Assembly: GCF_012184415.1 (NCBI RefSeq)
Contig: NZ_VTOX01000002.1
Coordinates: 186,001 to 250,000, forward strand
Direction of reading: 5' to 3'
DNA length: 64,000 nucleotides
DNA from: Ramlibacter lithotrophicus
Lineage (GTDB): Bacteria > Pseudomonadota > Gammaproteobacteria > Burkholderiales > Burkholderiaceae_C
The notes under the pieces were generated by a model. That model was given only the letters and a program-made list of their open reading frames with translations. It was not told the DNA's origin and searched no databases. The translations under genes and the position numbers were made by a program. Positions 50,723 to 59,150 of this stretch are shown here, piece by piece (within the stretch, counting starts at the first letter, position 1; each line of letters begins with the position of its first letter).

Positions 50723-52842
50723 CGCTCAAGATCGGCATCGACGTGGGTGGCACCTTCACCGATTTCGTGGTCGCCCGCGACGGCGCGCCGCCGCGCATCT
50801 TCAAGACACTGTCGACTCCGGGCGATCCGTCGATCGCCGTCGTCAATGGCCTGGCCGACATCGCAGCAGCGATGGACCCGCCGCTGGCACTGGGCGAACT
50901 GGCCGCGGCGATCGACACCATCGTGCATGGCACCACGGTGACCACCAACGCGACGCTGACCTCGCGCGGCGCGAAGTGCGGCCTGCTGACCACCGAAGGC
51001 GTGCGCGACGCACTGGAGATGCGGCGTGGGATCCGCGAGGAGCAGTACAACAACCGGGCCACGAACGTGCGTCCGCTGGTGCCGCGGGCCCGGCGCCGCG
51101 GCATCCCGGGCCGCCTCGACCGCGACGGCAAGGAGGCCCGCCCGCTGGACCTGGACGCCGTGCGCGAGGCGATCGGCCTGTTCCAGCGCGAGCGGGTGCA
51201 GGCGGTGGCGATCTGCTTCATGAACTCGTTCGCCAACCCCGCACAGGAGCAGGCCGCCGCCGAATTGGTGCGCCGCGAAATGCCGGGCGCCTACCTCTCG
51301 GTGTCGACCGAGGTGCTGCCTTCGATCCGCTTCTACGAGCGGGTCTCGACCACGGCGCTGAACGCCTATGTCGGGCCGCTGCTGGGGCACTACCTCGACC
51401 AGCTCGCCGGGCGGCTGCAGGAGATCGGTTTCCGGGGCGTGCTGCTGATCATGCAGTCGAACGGCGGCGTGATCTCGCCGGCGCTGGCGCGCGCCAAGGC
51501 GGCGCTGACCTTGCTGTCCGGCCCGGCAGGCGGACCGGGCGCGGGCCTGCACTACGTCGCCGCGCACGGCCACGACCGCTGCATCACCACCGACATGGGC
51601 GGCACCAGCTTCGAGGCTTCCGTCGCGGTGACGACGCCCCTGGTGAAGAACGACGGCGAAATCGCGCGCCACAAGATCGCGTTGCCGATGCTGGACATCC
51701 ACACCATAGGCGCCGGCGGCGGCTCGATCGGCTGGATCGACGAAGGCGGCATGCTGCGCATGGGCCCGCAGAGCGCCGGCGCCGATCCGGGGCCGGCCTG
51801 CTACGGCCGCGGCGGCCAGCTTCCCACCACGACCGACGCCAACCTGGTGCTGGGCTACCTGGACCCGGCCTACTTCGCCGGCGGCCGGATCCGGCTCGAC
51901 CTGGAAGCAGCGCGCCGCGCCATCGAACGGCACATCGCGCAACCGATGGGGCTCTCCATCGAGGAAGCCGCTGCCGGGATGTACCGCGTGGCCTGCAACA
52001 ACATGGCGCAAGGCATCCGCGAGGTGACCATCAAGCGCGGCTTCGATCCGCGCGAGTTCCCGGTGATCCCGGCCGGCGGCGCCGGGCCGATCCACGCCTG
52101 CCTGATCTCGCAGGAGCTGGAGATCCCGCTGCAACTGGTCCCGCGCGAGGCGTCGGTGCTGTGCGCCTTCGGCATGCTGATGTGCGAGCTGAGGCACGAC
52201 TTCGTGCGCACCTTCGTCAGCCGCCTGGACGCCGCCGACTGGCAGCGGCTGTCGGGCGTGATCGAGGACATGGCGGGCGAAGGCGAGCGCCAGCTCGAGG
52301 CCGAGGGCGTCCCGCGGCCGCGCCGCCGCTGCGAGGTGACGCTGGACTGCCGCTACGTCAAGCAGTACCACGAGGTCAGCGTCAAGGTGCCGCGCGCCGC
52401 CGTCGCGGCGGGCGATGCGCTCGCCATCGCGCAGGCTTTCCATGCCGAGCACCATCGCCTGTACGGCTACAGCCTGGAGCGCGAGGGCTCGCCGGTGGAG
52501 ATCATCAACGTGCGGGTGCAGGTGATCGGCGAGACCGACAAGCCGGTGTCGCGCGCCGAACCCTGGGCCGGGTCCGACGGCTCCGGCGCCGTCAAGGGCA
52601 GGCGCGCCGTGTATCTGCCCGAGACTCGCGCCTTCGCGCCAGTCCCCGTCTATGCCGGCGACCGGCTGCGCCACGGCAACCGCGTCGACGGCCCGGCCGT
52701 GATCGAACTCGAAACGACGGCGATCTTCGTCAGCGCCGGCTTCGACTGCGTGGTCGACGCGCTGGGCTCGTTCGTGCTGTTCGCCAAAGGCCGGGAGGAG
52801 CTGGTCGCGTCGTGCATCCGGGCCGAAGAGGTGGTCGCATGA
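50719..52842 (+). CDS. Hydantoinase/oxoprolinase/acetone-carboxylase-type A subunit
   Basis: The 707-residue HyuA-type ATPase subunit has N-terminal IGIDVGGTFTDFVV, HGTTVTTNATL, MQSNGG, the nucleotide loop TTDMGGTSFEASV, and C-terminal AGGAGPIHACLI, with ELETTAIFVSAGF near the end. This family phosphorylates a carbonyl or amide with ATP: 5-oxoprolinases, N-methylhydantoinases, caprolactamases and acetone/acetophenone carboxylases. Without the small zinc subunit of acetone carboxylase, lactam hydrolysis or an acetophenone-carboxylase-like reaction are both possible. It is coupled to the ligase before and the B subunit after by ATGA overlaps. Confidence 0.9.
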   Translation: MTLKIGIDVGGTFTDFVVARDGAPPRIFKTLSTPGDPSIAVVNGLADIAAAMDPPLALGELAAAIDTIVHGTTVTTNATLTSRGAKCGLLTTEGVRDALEMRRGIREEQYNNRATNVRPLVPRARRRGIPGRLDRDGKEARPLDLDAVREAIGLFQRERVQAVAICFMNSFANPAQEQAAAELVRREMPGAYLSVSTEVLPSIRFYERVSTTALNAYVGPLLGHYLDQLAGRLQEIGFRGVLLIMQSNGGVISPALARAKAALTLLSGPAGGPGAGLHYVAAHGHDRCITTDMGGTSFEASVAVTTPLVKNDGEIARHKIALPMLDIHTIGAGGGSIGWIDEGGMLRMGPQSAGADPGPACYGRGGQLPTTTDANLVLGYLDPAYFAGGRIRLDLEAARRAIERHIAQPMGLSIEEAAAGMYRVACNNMAQGIREVTIKRGFDPREFPVIPAGGAGPIHACLISQELEIPLQLVPREASVLCAFGMLMCELRHDFVRTFVSRLDAADWQRLSGVIEDMAGEGERQLEAEGVPRPRRRCEVTLDCRYVKQYHEVSVKVPRAAVAAGDALAIAQAFHAEHHRLYGYSLEREGSPVEIINVRVQVIGETDKPVSRAEPWAGSDGSGAVKGRRAVYLPETRAFAPVPVYAGDRLRHGNRVDGPAVIELETTAIFVSAGFDCVVDALGSFVLFAKGREELVASCIRAEEVVA

Positions 52843-54530
52843 AGATCGACCCGATCCTGCTGTCGGTGTACGCCCGCACCTTCAAGGCCATCACCGACGA
52901 GATGAGCATCTCGATGGAGCAGACCACGCGCTCGCCGATCCTGTGCGAGGCCAAGGACTACGTCACCGGCCTGTACGACGAGGACGGCCGGATGCTGGAG
53001 CAGACGGAGAACCTGCCGATCCTGGCGTTCTCGCTGGCGCCCGTGTGCAAGCACATCCGGAAGCTGTTCGACGGCGACATCCACGAAGGCGATGTCTTCT
53101 TCCACAACGACGTTTTCTCGCTTGGCAACCAGAACAACGACGTCGCGGTGTTCAAGCCGGTGTTCTTCGACGGCGAACTGGCCGGCTGGACCGCGGTGAA
53201 AGGCCACCAGGCCGACATCGGGGGCGCCGTGGCCGGCGGCTACAACCCCAACGCGGTGGAAGTCTGGCAGGAGGCGCTTCGCATTCCCGCGGTGAAGATC
53301 GTCGACCGCGGCAAGCTGCGCCAGGACGTGTGGAACCTGATCTTCGCCAACGTGCGGCTGGACATCGTGCAGCACGACATGAAGGCCGAGATGGGCGCCT
53401 GCACCGTCGGCGAGCGGCGGCTGCTGGAACTGCTGAAGAAATACGGCCTGGCGAGCTACCGCGCCCACAAGGAGGCGCTGTTCGACGCCACGCGCCGAAT
53501 GATGGAAGCCGAGATCGCCAAGATTCCCAACGGCCGCTACAGCGGCGAAGGCCGGGTCTTCTACGATGGCCGGCACGAAGGCAGCACCTTCACGATCCGG
53601 GTCGACATCGACGTCCAGGACAAGCGCATCAAGTTCGACTACTCGCGCACCGACGCGCAGACCAACGGCTTCGTCAACGGCACGTTCACCTCGAGCGCGT
53701 CGGCGACCATCCTGACGCTGCTACAGATGGTCAATCCCGACATCCCGCACAACGAAGGGATGGTCGAGCCGATCGAGATCGTGATCCCGGAAGGCACGAT
53801 CCTCAACGCCGCCTATCCCAAGGCCACTACCTTCGGCAACCACCTGTGCCCGCCCAACGCCGACGCGATCCAGCGAGCGCTGAGTCCCGTGCTGCCGGAC
53901 CGGGTGACGGCGGGGTGGAACAACCTGCTGGCGTCGCTGACCACCGGGATCGATCCGCGCACAGGCGAGAAGTACGTCGACATCGGCTTCATGGGCCTCA
54001 AGGGCGGCTCGGGCGCGATGCGCGGCTGCGACGGCTACGACCACATCGGGATGATCGACGCGTCCGGTGGCGTCCTCGACCAGGACTACGAGATGTTCGA
54101 GCAGCAGACGCCGCACCGGCTGGTCCGCCACGAGCTGCTGACCGACTCGGCCGGCGCCGGCCAGTGGCGCGGCGGGCTGGGGGTGGAGACCATCTTCGAG
54201 ATCGGCTCGGACGACACGCAGCTCGTCACGTTCGGCGACGGCGATTTCGAGGGCGCGTTCGGCCTGGCCGGCGGCGAGGGCGCGGGGCTCAATTTCATCC
54301 GCCTGACGTATCCGGACGGCCGCGAGGTGGTGCCGCGCAACAAGGACCTGATCACCGGCGTGCCGCGCGGGACGATCTACCACCAGGTCGCCAGCGGCGG
54401 CGGCGGCTGGGGCGACCCGAAGCTGCGGGACCGGCAGGTCCTCGCCGACGAAGTCCGCAACGGCGTGATCAGCCGGGAAGCCGCGATGCGCGACTACGGC
54501 ATGAGCGAAGCGGAGCTGGCGGGGTCATGA
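52839..54530 (+). CDS. Hydantoinase/oxoprolinase-type B subunit
   Basis: The 563-residue HyuB-type partner of the A subunit has the family opening PILLSVYARTFKAITDEMSISMEQT, then HNDVFSLGNQNNDVAVFKPVF (metal-binding region), GHQADIGGAVAG, NAAYPKATTFGNHL, GRGG-like GGLGVETIF, and the terminal ASGGGGWGDPKLRD. B subunits finish the ATP-driven opening or carboxylation. Overlaps of 4 bp on both sides (ATGA with A and with the dehydrogenase) indicate tight coupling. Confidence 0.92.
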   Translation: MKIDPILLSVYARTFKAITDEMSISMEQTTRSPILCEAKDYVTGLYDEDGRMLEQTENLPILAFSLAPVCKHIRKLFDGDIHEGDVFFHNDVFSLGNQNNDVAVFKPVFFDGELAGWTAVKGHQADIGGAVAGGYNPNAVEVWQEALRIPAVKIVDRGKLRQDVWNLIFANVRLDIVQHDMKAEMGACTVGERRLLELLKKYGLASYRAHKEALFDATRRMMEAEIAKIPNGRYSGEGRVFYDGRHEGSTFTIRVDIDVQDKRIKFDYSRTDAQTNGFVNGTFTSSASATILTLLQMVNPDIPHNEGMVEPIEIVIPEGTILNAAYPKATTFGNHLCPPNADAIQRALSPVLPDRVTAGWNNLLASLTTGIDPRTGEKYVDIGFMGLKGGSGAMRGCDGYDHIGMIDASGGVLDQDYEMFEQQTPHRLVRHELLTDSAGAGQWRGGLGVETIFEIGSDDTQLVTFGDGDFEGAFGLAGGEGAGLNFIRLTYPDGREVVPRNKDLITGVPRGTIYHQVASGGGGWGDPKLRDRQVLADEVRNGVISREAAMRDYGMSEAELAGS

Positions 54531-55657
54531 ACTTCGACCTCACCGACGAGCAGCGCGCGATCCGCGACGCGTTCGCGCGTTTCGTGGACGAGGCGGTTGC
54601 GCCGCAAGCCGCCGCCCTCGACGAAGCGCACGCCTACCCGCGAGCGCTGATGGACCAGCTGGCCAACCTCGGCTTCTTCGGCCTGCGCTATCCCGAGGAC
54701 GCCGGCGGCTCGGGCCTGGGGCTGATCGAGTTCGCGCTGGCGCTGGAGGAGATCGCCCGCGGCTCGATGTCGCTGGCCGGCGCGGCCGCGATGCAATCGC
54801 TGATGGGCACCAAGTTCCTGCACATGCTGGGCGACGCGGCCATCGTCGAGCGGCTGTTCAAGCCGGCGCTCAAGGGCGAGAAGATCGGCGCGATCTGCAT
54901 GACCGAGCCCGGCGCCGGCTCGGACCTCGGCGGCATCGCCACCCGGGCCGGCAAGGTTGACGGTGGTTATGTGCTCGATGGGCGCAAGACCTGGATCACC
55001 GCCGCGCCGGTGGCGGATTTCTTCACCGTCTTCGCGCGGGCCGGCGACGAGCGCAAGCTCACCATCTTCCTGGTGGAACGGCAGTTCGAGGGATTGGCCG
55101 TCGGCCGCGCCATCCACAAGATGGGCGTGTGGGCGCTTCCCACGTCGGAAGTGGCGTTCACAGACTGCTTCGTGCCCGATTCGCACCGGCTGTCGCGCGA
55201 AGAAGGCGACGGCGAGGCGCACCTGCGCAAGACGCTGGCCGAGATCCGGATCATCACCGGCGCCATGGCGCTGGGAGTGGCGCGCGCGGCGCTGGCCGAA
55301 AGCGTGCGCTACGCGGCCGAGCGCCAGCAGTTCGGCAAGGCGATCAACCGCTTCCAGGCGATCCAGTTCAAGCTGGCCGAGATGGCGACCGAGCTGGAGT
55401 CGGCCCGCCACCTCGTGTACTACGCCGCCTGGCTGCACAGCGCCGGCCGGCCGCACCACAAGGAAGCGGCGATGGCCAAGCTGCACGCCACCGAGGCCGC
55501 CGCCCGCATCTGCGACCAGGCGGCGCGCGTGTTCGCCAGCTACGGCTACGCCATGGAGTACCCGGTGCAGCGCTACCTGCGCGACGTGCGCTTCACCCTG
55601 ATCGGCGGCGGCACCAGCGAAATCCTGAAGCTGATCATCGCGAAGGAGTTGTCGTGA
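54527..55657 (+). CDS. Acyl-CoA dehydrogenase family protein
   Basis: The 376-residue flavoenzyme has MNFDLTDEQRAIRDAFARFV, PEDAGGSGLGLIEF, CMTEPGAGSDLGGI, GRKTWITAAPVADFF and the C-terminal LIGGGTSEILKLIIA. It introduces an alpha,beta double bond into an acyl-CoA and passes electrons to ETF. Length and motifs are standard for the short/branched-chain group. It overlaps hyuB by ATGA and the B12-domain gene by GTGA. Confidence 0.93.
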   Translation: MNFDLTDEQRAIRDAFARFVDEAVAPQAAALDEAHAYPRALMDQLANLGFFGLRYPEDAGGSGLGLIEFALALEEIARGSMSLAGAAAMQSLMGTKFLHMLGDAAIVERLFKPALKGEKIGAICMTEPGAGSDLGGIATRAGKVDGGYVLDGRKTWITAAPVADFFTVFARAGDERKLTIFLVERQFEGLAVGRAIHKMGVWALPTSEVAFTDCFVPDSHRLSREEGDGEAHLRKTLAEIRIITGAMALGVARAALAESVRYAAERQQFGKAINRFQAIQFKLAEMATELESARHLVYYAAWLHSAGRPHHKEAAMAKLHATEAAARICDQAARVFASYGYAMEYPVQRYLRDVRFTLIGGGTSEILKLIIAKELS

Positions 55658-56052
55658 CCCAGGACAAACGCATCCGCGTGCTGCTCGCCAAGCCGGGGCT
55701 CGACGGCCACGACCAGGGCGCCAAGGTGGTGGTGCGCGCCATGATGGACGCCGGTTTCGAGGTGATCTACACCGGCTTGCGCCAGACGCCCGAGCAGGTG
55801 GCGCGCATCGCGCTGGAAGAGGACGTCGACGTGATCGCGCTGTCCAGCCTGGCCGGGTCGCACCTGCCGTTCTGCCGCAAGCTGAAAGGCCTGCTGGAGG
55901 CCAACGAGCTCGGCGACAAGCTCTGGATGATCGGCGGCAACCTGCCGAAGCAGGACCACGAGCAACTGCGCGAACTCGGCTTCAAGGGCATCTTCCCCAC
56001 CGGCTCGAGGCTGGATGCCATCACCGCCTACGTCAGGGAGAACGTGCGATGA
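55654..56052 (+). CDS. Cobalamin-binding small subunit of an acyl-CoA mutase
   Basis: The 132-residue B12-binding domain is of the mutase type, with the lower-ligand motif DxHxxG as Asp17-Gly-His19-Asp-Gln-Gly22 in LDGHDQGAK, followed by ALSSLAGSHL and MIGGNLPK, which hold the nucleotide tail. It pairs with the large subunit encoded next (ATGA overlap), as in isobutyryl-CoA, hydroxyisobutyryl-CoA or archaeal methylmalonyl-CoA mutases. It starts at GTG 55654 after AAGGAG, overlapping the dehydrogenase stop (GTGA). Confidence 0.94.
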   Translation: MTQDKRIRVLLAKPGLDGHDQGAKVVVRAMMDAGFEVIYTGLRQTPEQVARIALEEDVDVIALSSLAGSHLPFCRKLKGLLEANELGDKLWMIGGNLPKQDHEQLRELGFKGIFPTGSRLDAITAYVRENVR

Positions 56053-57662
56053 ACGACCGTGCCTCACCCACGGTCAAGGCCGTGTACAACGAATCGGGCA
56101 TCGAGGTCAGGCCGCTCTACACGGCGGCCGACGTCGCGGCCAGCGGCGGCCTGTCGATGCTGGGCGACCCGGGGCAGTACCCGTTCACGCGCGGCATCCA
56201 CCCGCTGATGTACCGCAAGCAGCCGTGGACCATGCGCCAGTACGCCGGCTTCGGCAATCCGCGCGAGACCAACCAGCGCTTCAAGTACCTGATCGCCAAC
56301 GGACAGACCGGCCTGAACGTGGCGTTCGACCTGCCGACCCAGGTCGGACTCGATTCCGATGACCCGTTGGCCGAGGGCGAGGTCGGGCGGGTCGGCATGT
56401 CGATCGACACGCTGCGCGACTTCGAAGTGGCCTTCGACGGCATCGACCTGGACAAGATCACGGTGTCGCTCACGATCAACGGCGCCGCGGCGATCCTGAT
56501 CGCGATGTACTTCGCGATGGCCCAAAAGCGCGGCTACGACGTCGCCAGGCTGCGCGGCACGGCGCAGAACGACATCCTCAAGGAGTTCATCGGCCGCGGC
56601 ACCTGGATCTTCCCGGTGGAGCCGTCGATCAGGCTGGTTGGCGACACCATCGAGTACTGCGCGAAGCACGCGCCCAAGTACAGCCCGGTGTCGGTGTGCG
56701 GCTACCACATCCGGGAATCGGGCGCGACCCCGGCCCAGGAGATGGCCTGGGCCTTCTGCATCGCCAAGGCCTATGCCGACGAGGCGATCGCCCGCGGCCT
56801 GTCGGTGGACGAATTCGCGGGCCGCCTGTCGTACAACTTCAACATCTTCGGCAACATCTTCGAGCAGGTCGCCAAGTTCCGTGCCGGCCGCAGCCTGTGG
56901 GCGAAGATCATGAAGGAGCAGTACCAGGCGCAGGAGCCGGGGTCGATGTGGCTGCGCATGATCGCCGGCGGCGGAGGCGGCGGCCTCACCTTCGAGCAGC
57001 CCGAGGTCAACATCGTGCGCGGCGCCTATTACGCGCTGATCGCCGCCCTGTCGGGCACGCAGACGATGGCGCTGTGCTCCTACGACGAGGCGTACACGAT
57101 CCCCACCGAGTACTCGGCGCGGCTGTCGCTGCGCACCATGCAATTGCTGATCGAGGAGATGGGGCTCACCGAGACCGTCGACCCGCTGGGCGGCTCGTTC
57201 TACGTCGAGACGCTCACCAACGAGATGCGCGCCAGCATGGAGCGGATCATGGCCGAGACCGACGCCCGCGGCGGCATCGTCAAGCTGGTCTCCGAAGGTT
57301 CGATCCAGTCGCAGGTGTCGGCCCAGGCCTATGCGCGGCAGCGCGACATCGATTCCGGCGCGTTCCGCAAGGTCGGCGTGAACTGCTGGCGCAACGAGCA
57401 GGAGGACGAGCACCCGGTCGAGTTCCATCCGTACGACGAGGAAGGCGCCCGCACCCAGGTGGAAGGCTTGCGGCAGGTGCGCTCGGAGCGCGACGCGCAG
57501 CGCGTGCGCGCCGCGCTGGCGACGCTGCGCGCCGAAGCGCAGGCAGGCCGCAACGTGATGCCGGCGCTGGTGGAGGCCGTCCAGGCCTACGCCAGCGTGG
57601 GCGAGATGACCAAGGAACTGGTGGCCGTCTTCGGCCGCTACCGCGAACCGGTGCGATTTTGA
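56049..57662 (+). CDS. Acyl-CoA mutase large subunit (methylmalonyl-CoA mutase family)
   Basis: The 537-residue TIM-barrel subunit has PWTMRQYAGFGNPRETN, VAFDLPTQVGLDSDDP, TAQNDILKEFIGRGTW, VCGYHIRESGATPAQEMAW and DPLGGSFYVETLT. Comparing from memory with P. shermanii MutB, Tyr55 (LMYRKQ) and Arg183 (IGRGTW) stand at the places of Tyr89 and Arg207, the pair that binds the free carboxylate of methylmalonyl-CoA. Isobutyryl-CoA mutases have Phe/Gln there. This favours a dicarboxylic acyl-CoA such as methylmalonyl- or ethylmalonyl-CoA. The split B12 subunit and lack of a MeaB-type chaperone nearby are notable. Confidence 0.9.
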   Translation: MNDRASPTVKAVYNESGIEVRPLYTAADVAASGGLSMLGDPGQYPFTRGIHPLMYRKQPWTMRQYAGFGNPRETNQRFKYLIANGQTGLNVAFDLPTQVGLDSDDPLAEGEVGRVGMSIDTLRDFEVAFDGIDLDKITVSLTINGAAAILIAMYFAMAQKRGYDVARLRGTAQNDILKEFIGRGTWIFPVEPSIRLVGDTIEYCAKHAPKYSPVSVCGYHIRESGATPAQEMAWAFCIAKAYADEAIARGLSVDEFAGRLSYNFNIFGNIFEQVAKFRAGRSLWAKIMKEQYQAQEPGSMWLRMIAGGGGGGLTFEQPEVNIVRGAYYALIAALSGTQTMALCSYDEAYTIPTEYSARLSLRTMQLLIEEMGLTETVDPLGGSFYVETLTNEMRASMERIMAETDARGGIVKLVSEGSIQSQVSAQAYARQRDIDSGAFRKVGVNCWRNEQEDEHPVEFHPYDEEGARTQVEGLRQVRSERDAQRVRAALATLRAEAQAGRNVMPALVEAVQAYASVGEMTKELVAVFGRYREPVRF

Positions 57663-57670
57663 TTGCTTGC

Positions 57671-57696
57671 GGGACAGGTCTTCAGCGCTCTGTCCC
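57671..57696 (+). terminator. Stem-loop between mutase and Mo-hydroxylase genes
   Basis: GGGACAG and CTGTCCC form a perfect 7-bp stem with a 12-nt loop in the 57-bp gap, and are not followed by T's. It may be an attenuator or RNA-processing site that lowers expression of the downstream Mo-hydroxylase half of the operon. Confidence 0.4.
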
Positions 57697-57719
57697 CAAC
57701 TGAATGGAAGGACGACCTG

Positions 57720-58658
57720 ATGAGTTCCATGGAAACCGCTCTGGCACCGTCGGGCCCCGCCCGTGCCGCCGGCCAGGACCGGGCGCGACCCCTGCACGAG
57801 GTCACCGCGTATCTGGCGCCTCGCCGCCTGGACGAGGCCTTGCAGGCAATGGCCGATGGAGATGCCACGGTGCTCTGCGGCGGCACGGATCTCGCGCCGC
57901 AGACCGAATCGGGGACGCGGCGCTACCGGGCCAAGCTGCTGAACATCCGTCGCGTCGCCGGCCTGGGCGGCATAGCCGCGGAGGGCGACGAGGTCCGGAT
58001 CGGCGCCGCAACGACCATCACCGAGATCCGCCGCGACCCCGGGCTGGCGCGGATCGCTCCCGTGCTGGTCGAGGCGGCCGAGCATTTCGCCAGCGAGCAG
58101 ATCCGCAACGCCGCATCGGTGGGCGGCAACATCTGCAACGCCTCGCCGGCCGGCGACATGATCCCGCCGCTGCTGGTGCTGGGTGCCTGGGTCGAACTGG
58201 CGTGCTGGCAGGACGGTGCGGTGCAGACGCGGCGCGTCGCGCTGGAACGGTTCTTCGTCGGCCCCGGCAAGACCGTCAAACGGCCCGAGGAGTTGCTCAA
58301 GGCCGTCGTGTTCGCCCGGCCCGCGGCCGATTTCGTCGCCAGGTTCCGCAAGTCAGGTCCGCGGCCTGCGCTCGAAATCTCCACCGTCTCCGTCGCCATC
58401 GGCGCCCGTGTCGCCGGAGGCAGGCTCAGCGAGGCACGTGTCGCCATGGGATCGGTGGCGCCAACGCCTTTGCGCGCGCGCCATGTCGAGGCCGCGCTCG
58501 AAGGCAAGCCGCTGGACGCCGCGACCATCGCCGCCGCCGTCGCCGCGACGACCGACGACGTCAAACCCATCGATGACGTGCGTGCCAGTGCGTGGTACCG
58601 CGGCCATCTCGCTCGTGTCTTCGTCGAAGAGGTGCTGCATGAAGTCCGTGGAAACTGA
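57720..58658 (+). CDS. Mo hydroxylase FAD-binding subunit (CoxM/XdhB-like)
   Basis: The 312-residue FAD subunit has VLCGGTDLAPQ, the FAD motif VGGNICNASPAGDMIPPLLVL, FFVGPGKTV and a C-terminal CO-dehydrogenase-flavoprotein domain (ISTVSVAIGARVAGG, VAMGSVAPTPLRA). There is no cysteine-rich insertion of the kind found in 4-hydroxybenzoyl-CoA reductase beta subunits, so it is a normal hydroxylase. ATG 57720 follows GGAAGG. It overlaps the 2Fe-2S gene by 20 bp. Confidence 0.93.
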   Translation: MSSMETALAPSGPARAAGQDRARPLHEVTAYLAPRRLDEALQAMADGDATVLCGGTDLAPQTESGTRRYRAKLLNIRRVAGLGGIAAEGDEVRIGAATTITEIRRDPGLARIAPVLVEAAEHFASEQIRNAASVGGNICNASPAGDMIPPLLVLGAWVELACWQDGAVQTRRVALERFFVGPGKTVKRPEELLKAVVFARPAADFVARFRKSGPRPALEISTVSVAIGARVAGGRLSEARVAMGSVAPTPLRARHVEAALEGKPLDAATIAAAVAATTDDVKPIDDVRASAWYRGHLARVFVEEVLHEVRGN

Positions 58659-59130
58659 GATCCGCTTCCGGCTCAATGGCCGCGAGACCAGCCTGAAGGT
58701 GCCGGTCACCATGAAGGTGCTCGCCATGTTGCGCGACCTCCTCGGCCTGACCGGGACCAAATATGCCTGCGGCGAGGGCGAGTGCGGGGCCTGCACCATC
58801 AAGGTCGACGGCAAGACCGTCAACAGCTGCCTGATGTACGCCGTCGATTGCGACGAACGCGACGTCGTGACGATCGAGGGACTGCGCACGCCCCAGGGCT
58901 TGCATCCGGTCCAGCAGGCTTTCGTCGACCACGGCGCCGTGCAATGCGGCTTCTGCATGCCCGGGATGATCATGCAGGCCGAGTCCCTGATCGATGGCAA
59001 TCCGGACCTGACGCGAGCAGAGGCGCAACGCGGCCTGGAGGGCAATCTCTGCCGCTGCACCGGATACACCAAGGTGCTGGACGCGGTGGAAACCGTGGTC
59101 GAGAAGAACCGGTGCTGCGGCCGCGGCTGA
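58639..59130 (+). CDS. Mo hydroxylase 2Fe-2S subunit (CoxS/XdhC-like)
   Basis: This 163-residue iron-sulfur subunit has eight cysteine ligands: Cys44, Cys49, Cys52 and Cys64 for the plant-type cluster (YACGEGECGACT), and Cys103, Cys106, Cys138 and Cys140 for the helical cluster (CGFCMPG, NLCRCTGY). It carries electrons from the molybdenum site to FAD. The start at ATG 58639 lies inside the FAD-subunit gene. The C-terminal NRCCGRG adds two extra cysteines of no known role. Confidence 0.95.
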   Translation: MKSVETEIRFRLNGRETSLKVPVTMKVLAMLRDLLGLTGTKYACGEGECGACTIKVDGKTVNSCLMYAVDCDERDVVTIEGLRTPQGLHPVQQAFVDHGAVQCGFCMPGMIMQAESLIDGNPDLTRAEAQRGLEGNLCRCTGYTKVLDAVETVVEKNRCCGRG

Positions 59131-59150
59131 GCCCCAAGGAGTTCAACCCC

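Noticed and set aside
50719..54530. Acetone carboxylase
   Set aside because: The A and B subunits alone are present; the small zinc-binding gamma subunit that acetone carboxylase needs is not found next to them.
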